Below are positions 36,961-48,117 of a stretch of 64,000 nucleotides of DNA, piece by piece; positions within the stretch are counted from its first letter, which is position 1; every line of letters starts with the position of its first letter. This stretch comes from Entomortierella parvispora (Eukaryota > Mortierellomycota > Mortierellomycetes > Mortierellales > Mortierellaceae): the NCBI GenBank assembly GCA_963573315.1, contig OY752146.1, positions 2,170,001-2,234,000 on the forward strand, written 5' to 3'. A program made the position numbers and the translations under genes. The notes beneath the pieces are model-generated. The model was not told where the DNA came from. It was given only the letters and a program-made list of their open reading frames with translations, and made no database searches.

Positions 36961-38053
36961 ATGTCAATCATTGACGAATTCAGATCTGGAAACTTCTCGC
37001 TCTATGGCCAATGGCAAGTATTTCCTTCATGGAACACTGGTGTCGCGTCGCGTGTTTTCTCCATCGGAAACGTGGTCCAGGCCTTCTTGCTGCCACAACG
37101 GTAAAAGAACCCTTCTAATCCTCCGTGACACAACCTCTTCTGACCCTTTCTAGGTGTGGCCTGATTTCGATCGTTCGTACGTAGCTGGATAGTGGATGGC
37201 GCTGGCGCAGGGCGACGTACTTAGCTTCTGGATCGACACCACCTGCCGATGAGTGCGCTTTACTGACTCAAATTCCTTTGACCCTTTCGAAACTCGTAGT
37301 TCTGATCATCTTTGGCATCTTTGGATTCACTCCTCTCTGGTCCATTATCGGATGGTAACGCTATCGAATCGACCCCTTTTGTGTGCGAGAGGAGAAAAAA
37401 AAGCTTCGCCAGTATACAGTCGACTAACATCGAGCTATTGTGAACAGGGTCATCGCTTTCCTCTTGGTCTTCATCGAAATCCCCTTGTGCTTGAAGGTAA
37501 GCGATGCCAAGACCGTCGGAATAATTCATCTCATATCTGTTGGAACCGACTGGACATGACGCTAATATAATTTTTGAATGTGTTTATTCTGTATACTTCT
37601 GTCTGTTAGTGCTGCCCAACTAGCGCCAAGTTGTAAGAGGCACCATGCCGTGTGGACTCTTTATGTTTGGTAGCAGTCATCACAATGTCGGTGAACTAAC
37701 AGGAACCTTCGCTTTCTTTTTCATCGCAGCGACAACTTTTTGATCAAGTTCCAAAACTCATACTTCCGTGCTGTGGCATACTTGATGTAAGTTCTGACTT
37801 TCAAAGTGTCCGCAACCAGATCCATGTAGTACGTCATGCCACGGGACATCGGTTGACAAATCCGTTACTGTCCCGTTCGTTTAGCTTTGCGATCTTGATG
37901 TGGGTTGCCGTTGGCCGTGGCCACACCTGGCGATTCCTTCCAGCCTTGTTCCTCACCGCTGCGTTTGCCTCTTACGGTATTGCTGCTCTCCGTCATCAAA
38001 CCCCAGCCTCCAGCACCATCACTGGAGGTACTGGTGTCTCGACCATCGTATAA
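36961..38053 (+). CDS. TVP18: Golgi membrane protein Tvp18
   Basis: Seven exons (36961-37100, 37154-37176, 37300-37354, 37448-37496, 37610-37632, 37730-37786, 37885-38053) give 171 residues; family members have about 165-170. It starts MSIIDEFRSGNFSLYGQW, matching the Tvp18 opening with FSxYGxW. Hydrophobic segments follow, with the diagnostic FIEIPLCLKCCPTSAK between the second and third, then FRAVAYLIFAILMWVAVGR and ALFLTAAFASYGIAALRH. Four membrane helices fit. Tvp18 is found in Tlg2-containing late Golgi vesicles; its exact job is unknown. Two exons are only 23 nt each. Every junction keeps frame and family motifs, so the model is strong. Confidence 0.9.
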
Positions 38054-38767
38054 ATTGACGCTGTGGCAGTGGCGGGCATGCCAGCAGGTTGGGTGGAATA
38101 CATCCAATATCTGCTGGCGAGACTTGAAGGCTTTTTTCGTATATATCATTCTTCAAAATAAAAAAAGAGCCATTTTCAGAAATCAAGGCACATTGACCAT
38201 CCTTCGGAAAGAACAAAGGGCCGCCGGGAAGGAGAGCAGGAAAGGAGGCGGAGACGGAGGCTGAGACTCTCAACCAACTCGCGGGGTTGGAGGCGTATCT
38301 TCGATCCCCTGAAAGAAAAAACAGAAAAAAACATATCGGTTGTTAAGGGGTGTGGATCCGGCTCTGGCGTATATATTTCTCCCTCGGACTTGAGAACTGT
38401 TTTTCACCCTTTCACTCGAAACTTTTAAACAAAGTAAGTCGCCGAAGAAATTTGCAATCGATCTGAATCCAGTTCCATCCATCCATCCATCTACTTCTTC
38501 AATCCGCAAAGGACTCGCATCCATCCATCCCCTGGATCCCTCAACGGCAAGGCGACGCAGCGGAATGAGCTCCTACGATGTTTCGTCCTTTGCAGGATGT
38601 CCTCAGCATGGAAGAATCGACTGAAGAAAATCTCTTTTACTGCGTCTGCCCAACCTTTGTTGTTGTGTCTTCCCCTCCCCCGTCCTGCCCTCTTCAGTGT
38701 CAGAGTCTAAAAGGCAACCAGAGCAACCTCGCACATTCCTAACCAGCGCCTCTCTGTCTCTTCTAGA
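38054..38767 (+). promoter_or_regulatory. eEF1A promoter and 5' UTR intron
   Basis: Includes the TVP18 3' end, a TATA-like TATATATTT at 38370-38378, a CCATCCATCCATC repeat near 38471, and a probable 5' UTR intron 38434-38766 (AAA/GTAAGTC donor, TTCTAG acceptor one base before the ATG). A leader intron is common in highly expressed fungal TEF1 genes. The ATGs upstream of the real start lie inside this intron and would be removed. Confidence 0.7.
38370..38378 (+). promoter_or_regulatory. TATA box of eEF1A
   Basis: TATATATTT, 56 bases upstream of the 5' UTR intron donor, followed by CT-rich DNA. Confidence 0.55.
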
Positions 38768-40150
38768 ATGGGAAAAGAGAAGCTTCACGTTAACGTCGTC
38801 GTTATCGGACACGTCGATTCCGGCAAGTCCACCACCACTGGTCACTTGATCTACAAGTGCGGTGGTATCGATAAGCGTACCATTGAGAAGTTCGAGAAGG
38901 AGGCCGCTGAGCTCGGAAAGGGTTCCTTCAAGTACGCCTGGGTTCTTGACAAGCTCAAGGCCGAGCGTGAGCGTGGTATCACCATCGATATCGCTCTCTG
39001 GAAGTTCGAGACCCCCAAGTACTACGTCACCGTCATTGATGCCCCTGGACATCGTGATTTCATCAAGAACATGATCACTGGTACTTCCCAGGCCGATTGC
39101 GCCATTCTCATTATTGCCGGTGGTACTGGTGAGTTCGAGGCTGGTATCTCCAAGGATGGTCAGACCCGTGAGCACGCTCTTCTCGCTTTCACCCTCGGTG
39201 TCAAGCAGTTGATCGTCGCCGTCAACAAGATGGACACCACCAAGTGGTCTCAGGACCGTTTCGAGGAGATCATCAAGGAGGTCTCCACCTTCGTCAAGAA
39301 GGTCGGTTACAACCCCAAGTCCGTTGCTTTCGTCCCCATCTCCGGATGGCACGGAGACAACATGTTGGAGGAGTCCACCAACATGCCCTGGTTCAAGGGA
39401 TGGACCAAGGAGACCAAGACCGGTTCCTTCAAGGGTAAGACCCTTTTGGAGGCCATCGATGCCATCGAGCCCCCAAGCCGTCCCACCGAGAAGCCCCTCC
39501 GTCTTCCCCTCCAGGATGTCTACAAGATCGGTGGTATCGGAACAGTTCCCGTCGGTCGTGTCGAGACCGGTATCATCAAGGCCGGTATGGTCGTCACCTT
39601 CGCCCCCGCTGGTGTCACCACTGAGGTCAAGTCCGTCGAGATGCATCACGAAGTCCTCACTGAGGGTATTCCCGGTGACAACGTCGGATTCAACGTCAAG
39701 AACGTCTCCGTCAAGGATATTCGCCGTGGTAACGTCTGCTCTGACTCCAAGAACGACCCCGCCAAGGAGGCTGCTTCCTTCAACGCCCAGGTTATTGTCT
39801 TGAACCACCCTGGTCAGATCTCCAACGGATACGCTCCCGTCCTCGATTGCCACACCGCTCACATTGCCTGCAAGTTTGGTGAGATCCTCGAGAAGATCGA
39901 TCGTCGTACCGGTAAGGCCATGGAGGAGTTCCCCAAGTTCATCAAGTCTGGTGATGCCGCCATCGTCAAGATGATCCCCTCCAAGCCTCTCTGCGTTGAG
40001 TCCTTCCAGGAGTACCCCCCTCTCGGACGTTTCGCTGTCCGTGATATGCGTCAGACCGTTGCCGTCGGTGTCATCAAGTCCGTCGAGAAGACCGATGGCA
40101 AGGGTGGCAAGGTTACCAAGTCTGCTGCCAAGGCCGGTGCCAAGAAGTAA
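38768..40150 (+). CDS. TEF1: Translation elongation factor 1-alpha (eEF1A)
   Basis: A single coding exon of 460 residues, the usual length. It shows GHVDSGKST (G1), [12 protein letters not shown] (switch I), DAPGHRDF (G3), NKMD (G4) and SGWHGDNM (G5), followed by domains II and III ([50 protein letters not shown]). It delivers aminoacyl-tRNA to the ribosome with GTP. Codons are strongly biased to C-ending, as for a very highly expressed gene. The single coding exon is unusual in this intron-rich window, though the 5' UTR likely has one intron. A polyadenylation signal is at 40223-40228. The stop lies 173 bases from that of the convergent MFS gene. Confidence 0.99.
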   Translation: MGKEKLHVNVVVIGHVDSGKSTTTGHLIYKCGGIDKRTIEKFEKEAAELGKGSFKYAWVLDKLKAERERGITIDIALWKFETPKYYVTVIDAPGHRDFIKNMITGTSQADCAILIIAGGTGEFEAGISKDGQTREHALLAFTLGVKQLIVAVNKMDTTKWSQDRFEEIIKEVSTFVKKVGYNPKSVAFVPISGWHGDNMLEESTNMPWFKGWTKETKTGSFKGKTLLEAIDAIEPPSRPTEKPLRLPLQDVYKIGGIGTVPVGRVETGIIKAGMVVTFAPAGVTTEVKSVEMHHEVLTEGIPGDNVGFNVKNVSVKDIRRGNVCSDSKNDPAKEAASFNAQVIVLNHPGQISNGYAPVLDCHTAHIACKFGEILEKIDRRTGKAMEEFPKFIKSGDAAIVKMIPSKPLCVESFQEYPPLGRFAVRDMRQTVAVGVIKSVEKTDGKGGKVTKSAAKAGAKK

Positions 40151-40222
40151 ATTTGCTCCCTCTGAGTTTACTTCTAACACCCAAAATTGCCTTGTGAAGG
40201 GTCAATTTGTCCAAAATTTTCA

Positions 40223-40228
40223 AATAAA
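40223..40228 (+). terminator. Polyadenylation signal AATAAA of eEF1A
   Basis: AATAAA 73 bases after the eEF1A stop, in an AT-rich stretch. Confidence 0.6.
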
Positions 40229-40323
40229 ATGTTTTTAAATGAAGATTTTTGTGTGGAGTGGATGTTCTTGTTTTCTATCTATGTCTATGTCTATGTCTAT
40301 GTGCATGTCTAATATCTTTATCT

Positions 40324-40721
40324 TCAAGTCCAGTATCGCCAAGCAGGGTGCCAGTCGCACAAGTCCTCTCCTCCCTCGGCCTCTCGTGCAAACTCTTCAG
40401 GTGTCAGGTTGTCTCGTCGTTTGTTTTCGCGAATCAGGAGAAACTTCATCAGCAAGATGATGATGCTACTAAATGCCAAGATGCTGGCACAGATGATATG
40501 ACCCAGCGCATATCCATGTGGCGCATCCGTGGCACGGTAGATCTGCCCTCCAATGGCACCTCCGATGTTGCCAAACGAGATGATGACGGCCGTGGCAACT
40601 CCGCGCTTGGTATGACCGCCAATATTAGAAGTGAACCAACTCACCTAATGACAAATAAAAGGCATTTCAGTTGTCGACCTGGAGTTCAAGAGAAGGTGTT
40701 TCTCCTTCCCCTTTCATCCCT

Positions 40722-40760
<39 letters not shown>

Positions 40761-42770
40761 GTTACCATTGGCGGAACAGCTGAAAAGTTCCCAGAGACGG
40801 CAATGGTAAGACAGAAATAACGGACGATGGTCGAACTTTCCCGGGTGACGATCAAAAGTACGTAGCCGAGGCAGGCCGTCATGGTCGGTATCGCAAAATG
40901 AAGTCCACGCTCCTTGAAACGATCCGAGCTGAAAGCCACACATAGTGTGCAGACTCCGCCAACGATGTAGGCAGGCGTGGTCGCGACTGAAAGAAATTCA
41001 AAACAGACAGTGTGTAAAGAAAGAAACAAGGTCAAAAAAAACCAATTGGTGAGTGCCTCAATTGACATTTCTCCTGTTGTTGTGTTTGTTCCGCCCCAGG
41101 CCATTGTCGTTCTTCATCTTACTTTGGGTTGTGATAGGACTAAAAAACAACATTGACAGGAAATGAAAGAGAACACATGGCGGCTTGGCTTTTAGTACAT
41201 TTCTCTCGGTCCACTCAAGCAAGTGCTGTAACGCTCAAGAAGCCGGACTTACTCGAAATTGAATCCGTTGATGATACTAGGCAAGAACAAGGCCATAGAG
41301 TAATGCGGGATCGTGCTGCAGATATAAGTCAACATGTGCAAATAGACCTTCCAGTCCTTGAACACCATCCTGAACTGCTTCCATGAGAATTCAGTCTTTG
41401 TTGCAGGTCCAGCATCAATCTTCAATCGTAACACGGCCAGTTCGCGCTCTTCCTTGTTCAAGAACTTTGCCGTTTCCGGGAAATCCGGCAAGAGCCAAAA
41501 AACGACCACGGTCAAGAGTACAGTCGGAAGTCCCTCTAGAATAAAGATCCATTGCCATCCTAAAAAGAAGTCGAACGGGACGTTAGTTTTACGTTGTAAA
41601 CCAACGGTTCTAGATTGTGGAAATTTTGAAGGATTTTCTTTTTTTTTTGGCTGTGTAACTGTTGTCGTCGATCAAAGTTAATGCGTGGAATGGTTTATGA
41701 TGGACTCGGGTGAAACTGTCATGGAATCCTCTCTCAACTTTCAGCAAGATGACATCAGGCGACAAATAGAACAGAAAGAACAGAAAGACTTACCATGCAG
41801 GCCACGCACCCCTTCCATCTGAGCAATTAGCCAGGCCAGCAATCCACCAAAGGCGCCTGCCACCGCGGCCGTGCTAAAGAAGATGCCGTTCCTCATTGCC
41901 TGTTCATTCTTTGTGTACCACAGTGAGAACAGGTAGACCACGCCCGGGAAGAGTCCACACTCTGCCACACCCAAGAAGAATCGCGCCACAAATAGTCCAT
42001 TCGCAGATTTGACCGCCGCCATGGCCATCATGATCACGCCCCAAGAGACCATGACAAGTGCAAACCATGTCCTGGGTCCAACTATCTTTAGGCACATGTT
42101 TGATGGGACTTCAAACAAGACGTATCTAAAAAAAACAAAGAAGTGGGCCACATTTAGGTCCAAGCGCGCATCGATCAGACGCGTCTCATTCTCTTACCCA
42201 ACAAAGAAGATGGAGAGCGCAAAGTTGTATTCGCTAGGTGTGAGATTCAAGTCCCCCTCAAGTCCTGCAACTTTTGCATTACCGACTATTGTGTTGTTGG
42301 TGCGTAAAGGGGAGAGTGCACGATAGAACAGTTTCGGGTTAGATATCAAAGACACTGGGCTGTCCATTGCCATTGAGCAAGAAGAAGACAAGGGAGAAAG
42401 GAGGGAGAGAGGGAGAAAGGGAGGGAGGGGATAAGAGGGGATGAGAGGGGGTTCGTTCGACGACTCAACTGTTGACACGATCCAAAAAACTCAAGAGGTA
42501 GAGGACGGAAACCAATGGCACCAAGCGCCAATCAATTTTGCGCGTCAATCGTTCGATAGCTACCGGATCCAGGGTTATAGTGTTCAAGGACTCAGCTTCA
42601 TAAGTCAACGGGGTAGATAGGGTGCTGTCCTTAGCTCCTCGTTCAAGGTCCTTCTCTGTCCCTGATTCTTCAGTGTTTAGTGGGTGCTGGAGATTGTTGA
42701 GAGTGGAGGCGCGATCCATTTCGACACCTTCATCATTGCTGAGCAGATTGGTTGTACTTTTAAATTTCAT
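40324..42770 (-). CDS. MFS transporter, allantoate permease/ACS (Dal5) family
   Basis: A multi-exon gene from ATG 42768-42770 to TGA at 40324-40326. The cytosolic N-terminus of about 70 residues leads into IDWRLVPLVSVLYLLSFLDR, the classical start of anion:cation symporters. LTPSEYNFALSIFFVGYVLF, FEVPSNMCLKIVGPRTW, FLGVAECGLFPGVVYLFSLW and GWQWIFILEG follow. The second half has FPETAKFLNKEE, ATTPAYIVGG, VSWFTSNIGGHTKRG and a cytosolic tail. This is the fungal Dal5/Tna1-type layout with 12 helices, importing organic anions such as allantoate, ureidosuccinate, nicotinate or biotin precursors. The substrate cannot be inferred. One exon (41123-41139) is only 17 nt, encoding the PITTQ link. Confidence 0.9.
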
Positions 42771-43478
42771 TCCCTTTTGTTTTCAATAAAAAGATGGCGG
42801 TATATAGAAAGATAGAAAGATAGTAAAGAGGTCAAGAGGAGTGCGGAATGAACCAAGAAGAAATGGGAGAGATTGGTGGTTAGCAAGAAAGAAGGGAGAA
42901 AAAAAGAAAGGAGATCAAAATGAAGGGAATAAAAGGCACGATAACGCTTTTTTTTTATTGTCTCTGCGCGCAGAGTACCAGGCGTTCACAGATCCTATGT
43001 CAAGTCCTCCAATGGCAGAAAACCCTTGAGTGTCGCACTTCGTTAGCAGAGTGGTTGCGCAAGGACTAGAGAAGCAGTGATTGATCAAAAACGAGGGGAG
43101 GGGTGGGCGCCGGAATGGGGCCAGCAAGGGGACCAGCGGATGAGCTGGTGAAACTGAAGACCTGGAGACATTGGGCGCAACTGCAGGGTAATGATCTGCA
43201 GAATCCGTCGCCCACAGTCTGCATCCTTCTAAGCACGCGCCATGGACAGCTTTAGGCTCGACAAATCAAGCGCGCGCAACAAATGCAGACCCTAGGCGGA
43301 GGTGCTTTGTGATTTTATTCTATGTCATAGTTTGAGGGGGAAATCAAGGGGATTTGCCATTGAACCCAACTGGTGCCTCCCCGTGTCAGGGATGAATGGT
43401 AACAGAGGTCAGGCGCGAGTTCCAAGGTCGAAAAGCAAGATGTGGGAAAGATGAGATGACCAAGGGCACGCACAACCC

Positions 43479-43663
<185 letters not shown>

Positions 43664-45948
43664 TTGTCCATCCAGAGCAATTGGCGCCTTTTGTTTCTTG
43701 CCAGAGTGCGAAGTTGTGTGATACCGTACTGTCACTGTATAGTGCGCCCCTAGCGTCAGCATTCTGAACTCCGTCAGAACAGTCAACGGACAGACTGCTT
43801 ACGGCGGCAGCAGCAACAGGCGTCCAAAAAGCAAACAGCTGCAGCAGGGGCACAGAGTGCTCAGCAGCCCACAGGGGGACAGGGATGGGATAGCTGCAGC
43901 CCGTGGGACTCCGACCAGACATCAGAGCTTGATCGACACAGAGTTTGATTCTGTCTTTGCACTCCGCTCCGTTGGACGTCCTGTTCTGTTCTGCAATCTG
44001 CTTAATCTGCTGCCTGTGTCTGTTCTTCTTGTCTCCTCATCTCTCATCTCATGGGAACAACCCAGGGCTCTCATCTCACTCTCTTATCGAGTCGGGGTCC
44101 GATCGCCTGGGGCATTGGGTGAAGAATAGAAGAGTGAGAGTGCTGCAGTAGACATGTCCAGCGCCAGGGGGCCGGTCCTCTCTGGGAGTCGATCTACCCA
44201 GAACAACTCTCAAAAGTCAAAACCACGTAAACTGATGAAGGCAAATGAGTGTATCCCACACGTGCATGCATCCTCTTGTTACTCTCATCGTTTTCATTGC
44301 AGAAGGGGCAAAGAAGTAGAAAGAAAGAGAGGAGAGACAGGAGGCAAGATAGGGTGACAGATATCAGGAGACTTTCCTTCTTTCTTCTCCGAGATGGCAG
44401 GGTTCCCCTTGCACTCCCCCTTACCAAGAATAGAACCCAAAGGAGGGGGGCGGTGTCTAGACAGCGAAGGAGGGGCTGAGGGCAAATCTCGAACCTTTTC
44501 ACCTGCAATGGCGCAGGCAGAGAAGCAAAAGGCAGGCAGATGAAAAGGAAGGAAGGGCGCGGGAAGGGTGCAGGCGGTGCCTAGACCAAGTTTCCCGCCG
44601 TCTTTCGTAATCTCTCCAGCCTGGTCCTGCAGATAGCAGTACACTAGCCTTGCTTGCAAGAACATGAGCCACGGTTGCCTCGGCCTGCGAGCTTGCGCGC
44701 GCGCGTACGCTTCTTCAGCTCCTGCTGCCGCGGGAAAGGGGATTGAAACTTGTTTTTTTTTATTTGTTTGGTGAGCAACAGAAAACGAAAGAAAAAAAAA
44801 AGAGCACACACATACACGGACACATTGGGCGGCGATGCTCTTGTGTGCAACGTTGCAAGATTCACCCAATAATGGTGTCCAGAGGGACAGTTCATCTCCC
44901 AAACGGAGGGTCCCAAAATAAAAAAGGTGTTTTTGACTTGTTGGACACTTGACAACTGCTTTGAACTCCCAGATTTCCGAACATTCAAGAACCTAATGAC
45001 TCTGTTGTTTGAGATGGCGCGTCCTCCCATTGTTTGGAAGAGGAAGAAATGAAAAAAAAAACTATCGTTCGGGTCATGAGCTCCATTAGTCTTCTTGTGG
45101 TTTACAATTGCTCAACGGTCCTCGGGCAACTGGTGCTCAAAAGATTGCTTTCGTCAAGTCAGCGCTTTGCAGAACAGGGAGGTGGGGGAAGGAGTTGGCC
45201 TGTGTGCGTTCGGACCCCAAGGCATTGCCACTCTGTCCAACAAAGGAGTTTACCCTGTGTGCCGGCGTTGGAGGAGGGGAAAAAAGTCCCGAACTACTTG
45301 GTCTCCTTTGTGGTCACGATGTCCTTCAAACACCGGGCTTTGCATTGTTATCGTGAGGGAGAGAGAGGGTCCTCGCCCAAACAGAGCTATTTTTGTGCCA
45401 GCGAGCGTACTGCTGCTGCTATTTGGGGTTGGAAAGTTGGCTGGCGACTGATGTGTATCAACATCATCGACAACTGAGGAAAAAAATGAGGACCTGCCAA
45501 AGTGATGTATTTCTGTTGGGGAGAGAACGGAGGGGTCGCAGCGGCCCACTTCACATGTATTCCCCTCATGTTGACCTTGGCGTCTGGCCTCAATTGCTGC
45601 CCTAAAAAACTCCTTTGACTTTCCTGCTAGTGCAGATGTTGTTGATTGTTTTTTTTTCTTCTTTTACAAATGGTTACGCAGGATACTGTTACAGTTGCAT
45701 GCAAGCGCTCATCAATAAGCATTTTATTTGATCCGGGTGAAAACACTTTTCGAGCAAAGGGGATAGAGAACAGTACGAACAGGAGGTGGGAGGAGCGGGG
45801 CGACCAATGCTTCTCGTGTCCAACTCCTGCCCCCTGTTCTGACATATCCCTTTCAATCAACCATCCACATCTCCGGCCCACATTCGGTCGATCACTGTCC
45901 ACGGACGCACCCTTGGTACCCTCCTGGACAAAGTCCATCCTCTTCCCC

Positions 45949-45956
45949 TATTTAAA
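45949..45956 (+). promoter_or_regulatory. TATA-like box of the Ato gene
   Basis: TATTTAAA 140 bases upstream of the ATG at 46096, followed by a CT-rich leader. Confidence 0.5.
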
Positions 45957-46095
45957 GTGCCTCTTCAACAGCACCATTTCCTTCTTTTCTCTTTTCTTTT
46001 TCTTCACCACTCTTGGCCTTCATTCCGTTTTCACTGCTTGCTCCCCCCATCTATCTCTTCCCCACTCTCCAACCCGTAACCCTTCAACACCAACC

Positions 46096-47099
46096 ATGTC
46101 TGATCAGATTGAATACAAAGACCCCAAGTACCAGGGCGAGACCTATGTCCCCACTCCCCCTCCTGTGATCAACCCTGGCCCTCTTGGTCTCTCTGCCTTT
46201 GCCATGACCACCTGTAAGAGGACCATTCATTCTTCCCCACCAATTATTGTTCAAGCTAGAGGGTCCATTAGTGCCGAACTCCGAGCTCCTATTATATCCC
46301 TCGCATGGTGTTGCGTGAGAGAAGAGAACTAACAATTTCTTTCCATCTTTTGTTGCTGTGATGCCACATTAGTCGTCCTCTCGCTCTTCAACGTCGGCGC
46401 CGGTGTCCCCTCAGGTGGTCCCGTCGGTGTGGTTACTGGCTTGGCTGTCTTCTACGGAGGTATCGCACAGATTCTGGCCGGTATGTGGGAGTTCAAGGTC
46501 GGCAACAACTTTGGTGCCACTGCGTTCACGTAAGGAAACAACTTTGAAGGCTTTTTTTCCCTCTTAAAGCCATGAAAAAAAGACGCGTGTTTTGGTGTTT
46601 TGTCAAGGACGAAGGGAGGGGGGAGTTGCCAGAATACTCCATCCCCCCTTCACACACAACTCGCTTTCCTCACACAATTGCCTCCTTTTTTCGGATTCTT
46701 AGATCCTATGGTGCTTTCTGGTTGTCGTACGCAGCCATCTTGATTCCAGGATTTGACGTCGTGCCCGGATACACTGCTGCCGGTGTGGACCCCCACGCTA
46801 TCGACAACGCGCTCGGTATCTTCTTGATCTCCTGGGGCATCTTCACCTTCATTCTCTGGATCGCCACCCTCCGTTCATCCATCGCCTTGTCCTCCATGTT
46901 CTTCTGCTTGACCTTGACCTTCTTGTTCTTGTCCGCTGGTCACTTTGCCCACATGGCTGCTGGCAACTACCCCACCAAGATTGGTGGTGCCTTGGGTATC
47001 ATCACCGCCCTCCTGGCCTGGTACAACGCCGCCGCCGGTCTCTACACCCCCAAGCACACCTTTGTCAGCCTCAACGTCGGTTCCTTGGCTCGCCAGTAA
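46096..47099 (+). CDS. GPR1/FUN34/YaaH (Ato) acetate transporter
   Basis: Three exons (46096-46213, 46373-46529, 46703-47099) give 223 residues. The family signature NPGPLGLSAFAMTTF is complete (NPxPLGL), split after the first helix. GGIAQILAGMWEFKVGN, FGATAFTSYGAFWLSYAAI and FAHMAAGNYPTKIGG follow, with six hydrophobic helices and a short tail ending LARQ. Ato/Gpr1 proteins carry acetate or act as ammonium export and acetate-adaptation factors in the plasma membrane. The first exon is mainly the hydrophilic N-terminus. Codon use is strongly biased, suggesting high expression. Confidence 0.95.
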
Positions 47100-48117
47100 A
47101 GGAAACGATGACAAGAAAAAAAAAAAGAATTTCAAGAGCAAGGCTGCAGGCTTCCCCCAGCCCGTTTTTTTTTTTCTCGCTAGGACTTATTTTTGTCCAA
47201 CTGGTTTATTTCTTTGAGTAACCAGCGAAAAGGCGGAAGTTGTTGTGGATCCTGGCTGCAAACTGAGCACAGAGCAACTTTATTGAAGAGAAAAAACGGG
47301 TAAACTGCCGACCGTCCTTTCTTTTCCCTTTTTTTTTTTTTTTTTTTTTTTTTCACTTTTCAGGGACCAAGAACAACAAAAACTCAAAACTCACAGGGGG
47401 CTGGAAACAAGTTTCCTCCCCCACACAAAAAAACAGACACATCTATCGTACTATCGTACCTATCTCTTCTTCTGTTGTATCTACCTATTCTCTTCCTTCT
47501 CCTCTCTATTTCTTGTAACAACACTTTATCTTCTTTCCTCCCCAACCTCTAATAAGTTAATAAAAACATCTTTTCAAACAAAAAGTTCACACCTCTCTGT
47601 CCTCGGAGTTGCCTTGTTTGGTGCAACACACAGTGGGAAAGAAGGAATAGAAAAGAAAAGAAAAAAAAAAGGGGGGGGGGATAGCAGGGACTGAAAAAGA
47701 CAATGAAAATGACACCCTTCCTCCAAGCACAATCACCTTCGGTCCATGAGTCCTCGGGAAAGGTCAATTGTTTGCTACCTCGGGAAATGTGGGCGGCGTG
47801 CAACAGGAGTGCAACATTGGAGTGAAACAACAGCCCAGAGTTGCAGGCAAGCCTATTCTGAGACGCTGTGCAAACTTGCGAGGACAACAACGAGGGCCGC
47901 AGTCGCTGCTCTGGGGTTAATGGACAATATAAACACAGAGACTGCGCGTGGCGCATTGGCGTCAGACTTCAACTTGCAGAGTATCCAAATGTTTATAGAT
48001 TTTATATATCGAATGAGAACATCTATTCGTCAAAAACAAATCGCCTCCGTTTTGACTGAAAAAGGTCATAGAAAGCCGAGAAACAGATCCATCTGTTAGT
48101 CCATTCGTTCTCTATTT
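47100..48117. other. Convergent 3' flanks, Ato and RAD9
   Basis: A T run of over 20 lies at about 47331-47353, an AATAAA at 47559-47564 and a G9 run at 47671-47680. No gene is seen. Confidence 0.45.

Noticed and set aside
43020-43100. tRNA-like string GCAGAGTGGTTGCGCAAGG
   Set aside because: Resembles a D-arm, but no T-arm (GGTTCGA-type) or acceptor stem pairing could be found in the following 80 bases.
44470-44510. Reverse-strand GGTTCGAG resembling a tRNA T-loop
   Set aside because: The flanking five bases on either side do not pair and no D-arm lies upstream.
45034-45477. 147-codon plus-strand open frame
   Set aside because: No family features, overlapping frames of equal quality on the same strand, and no splice or promoter context.
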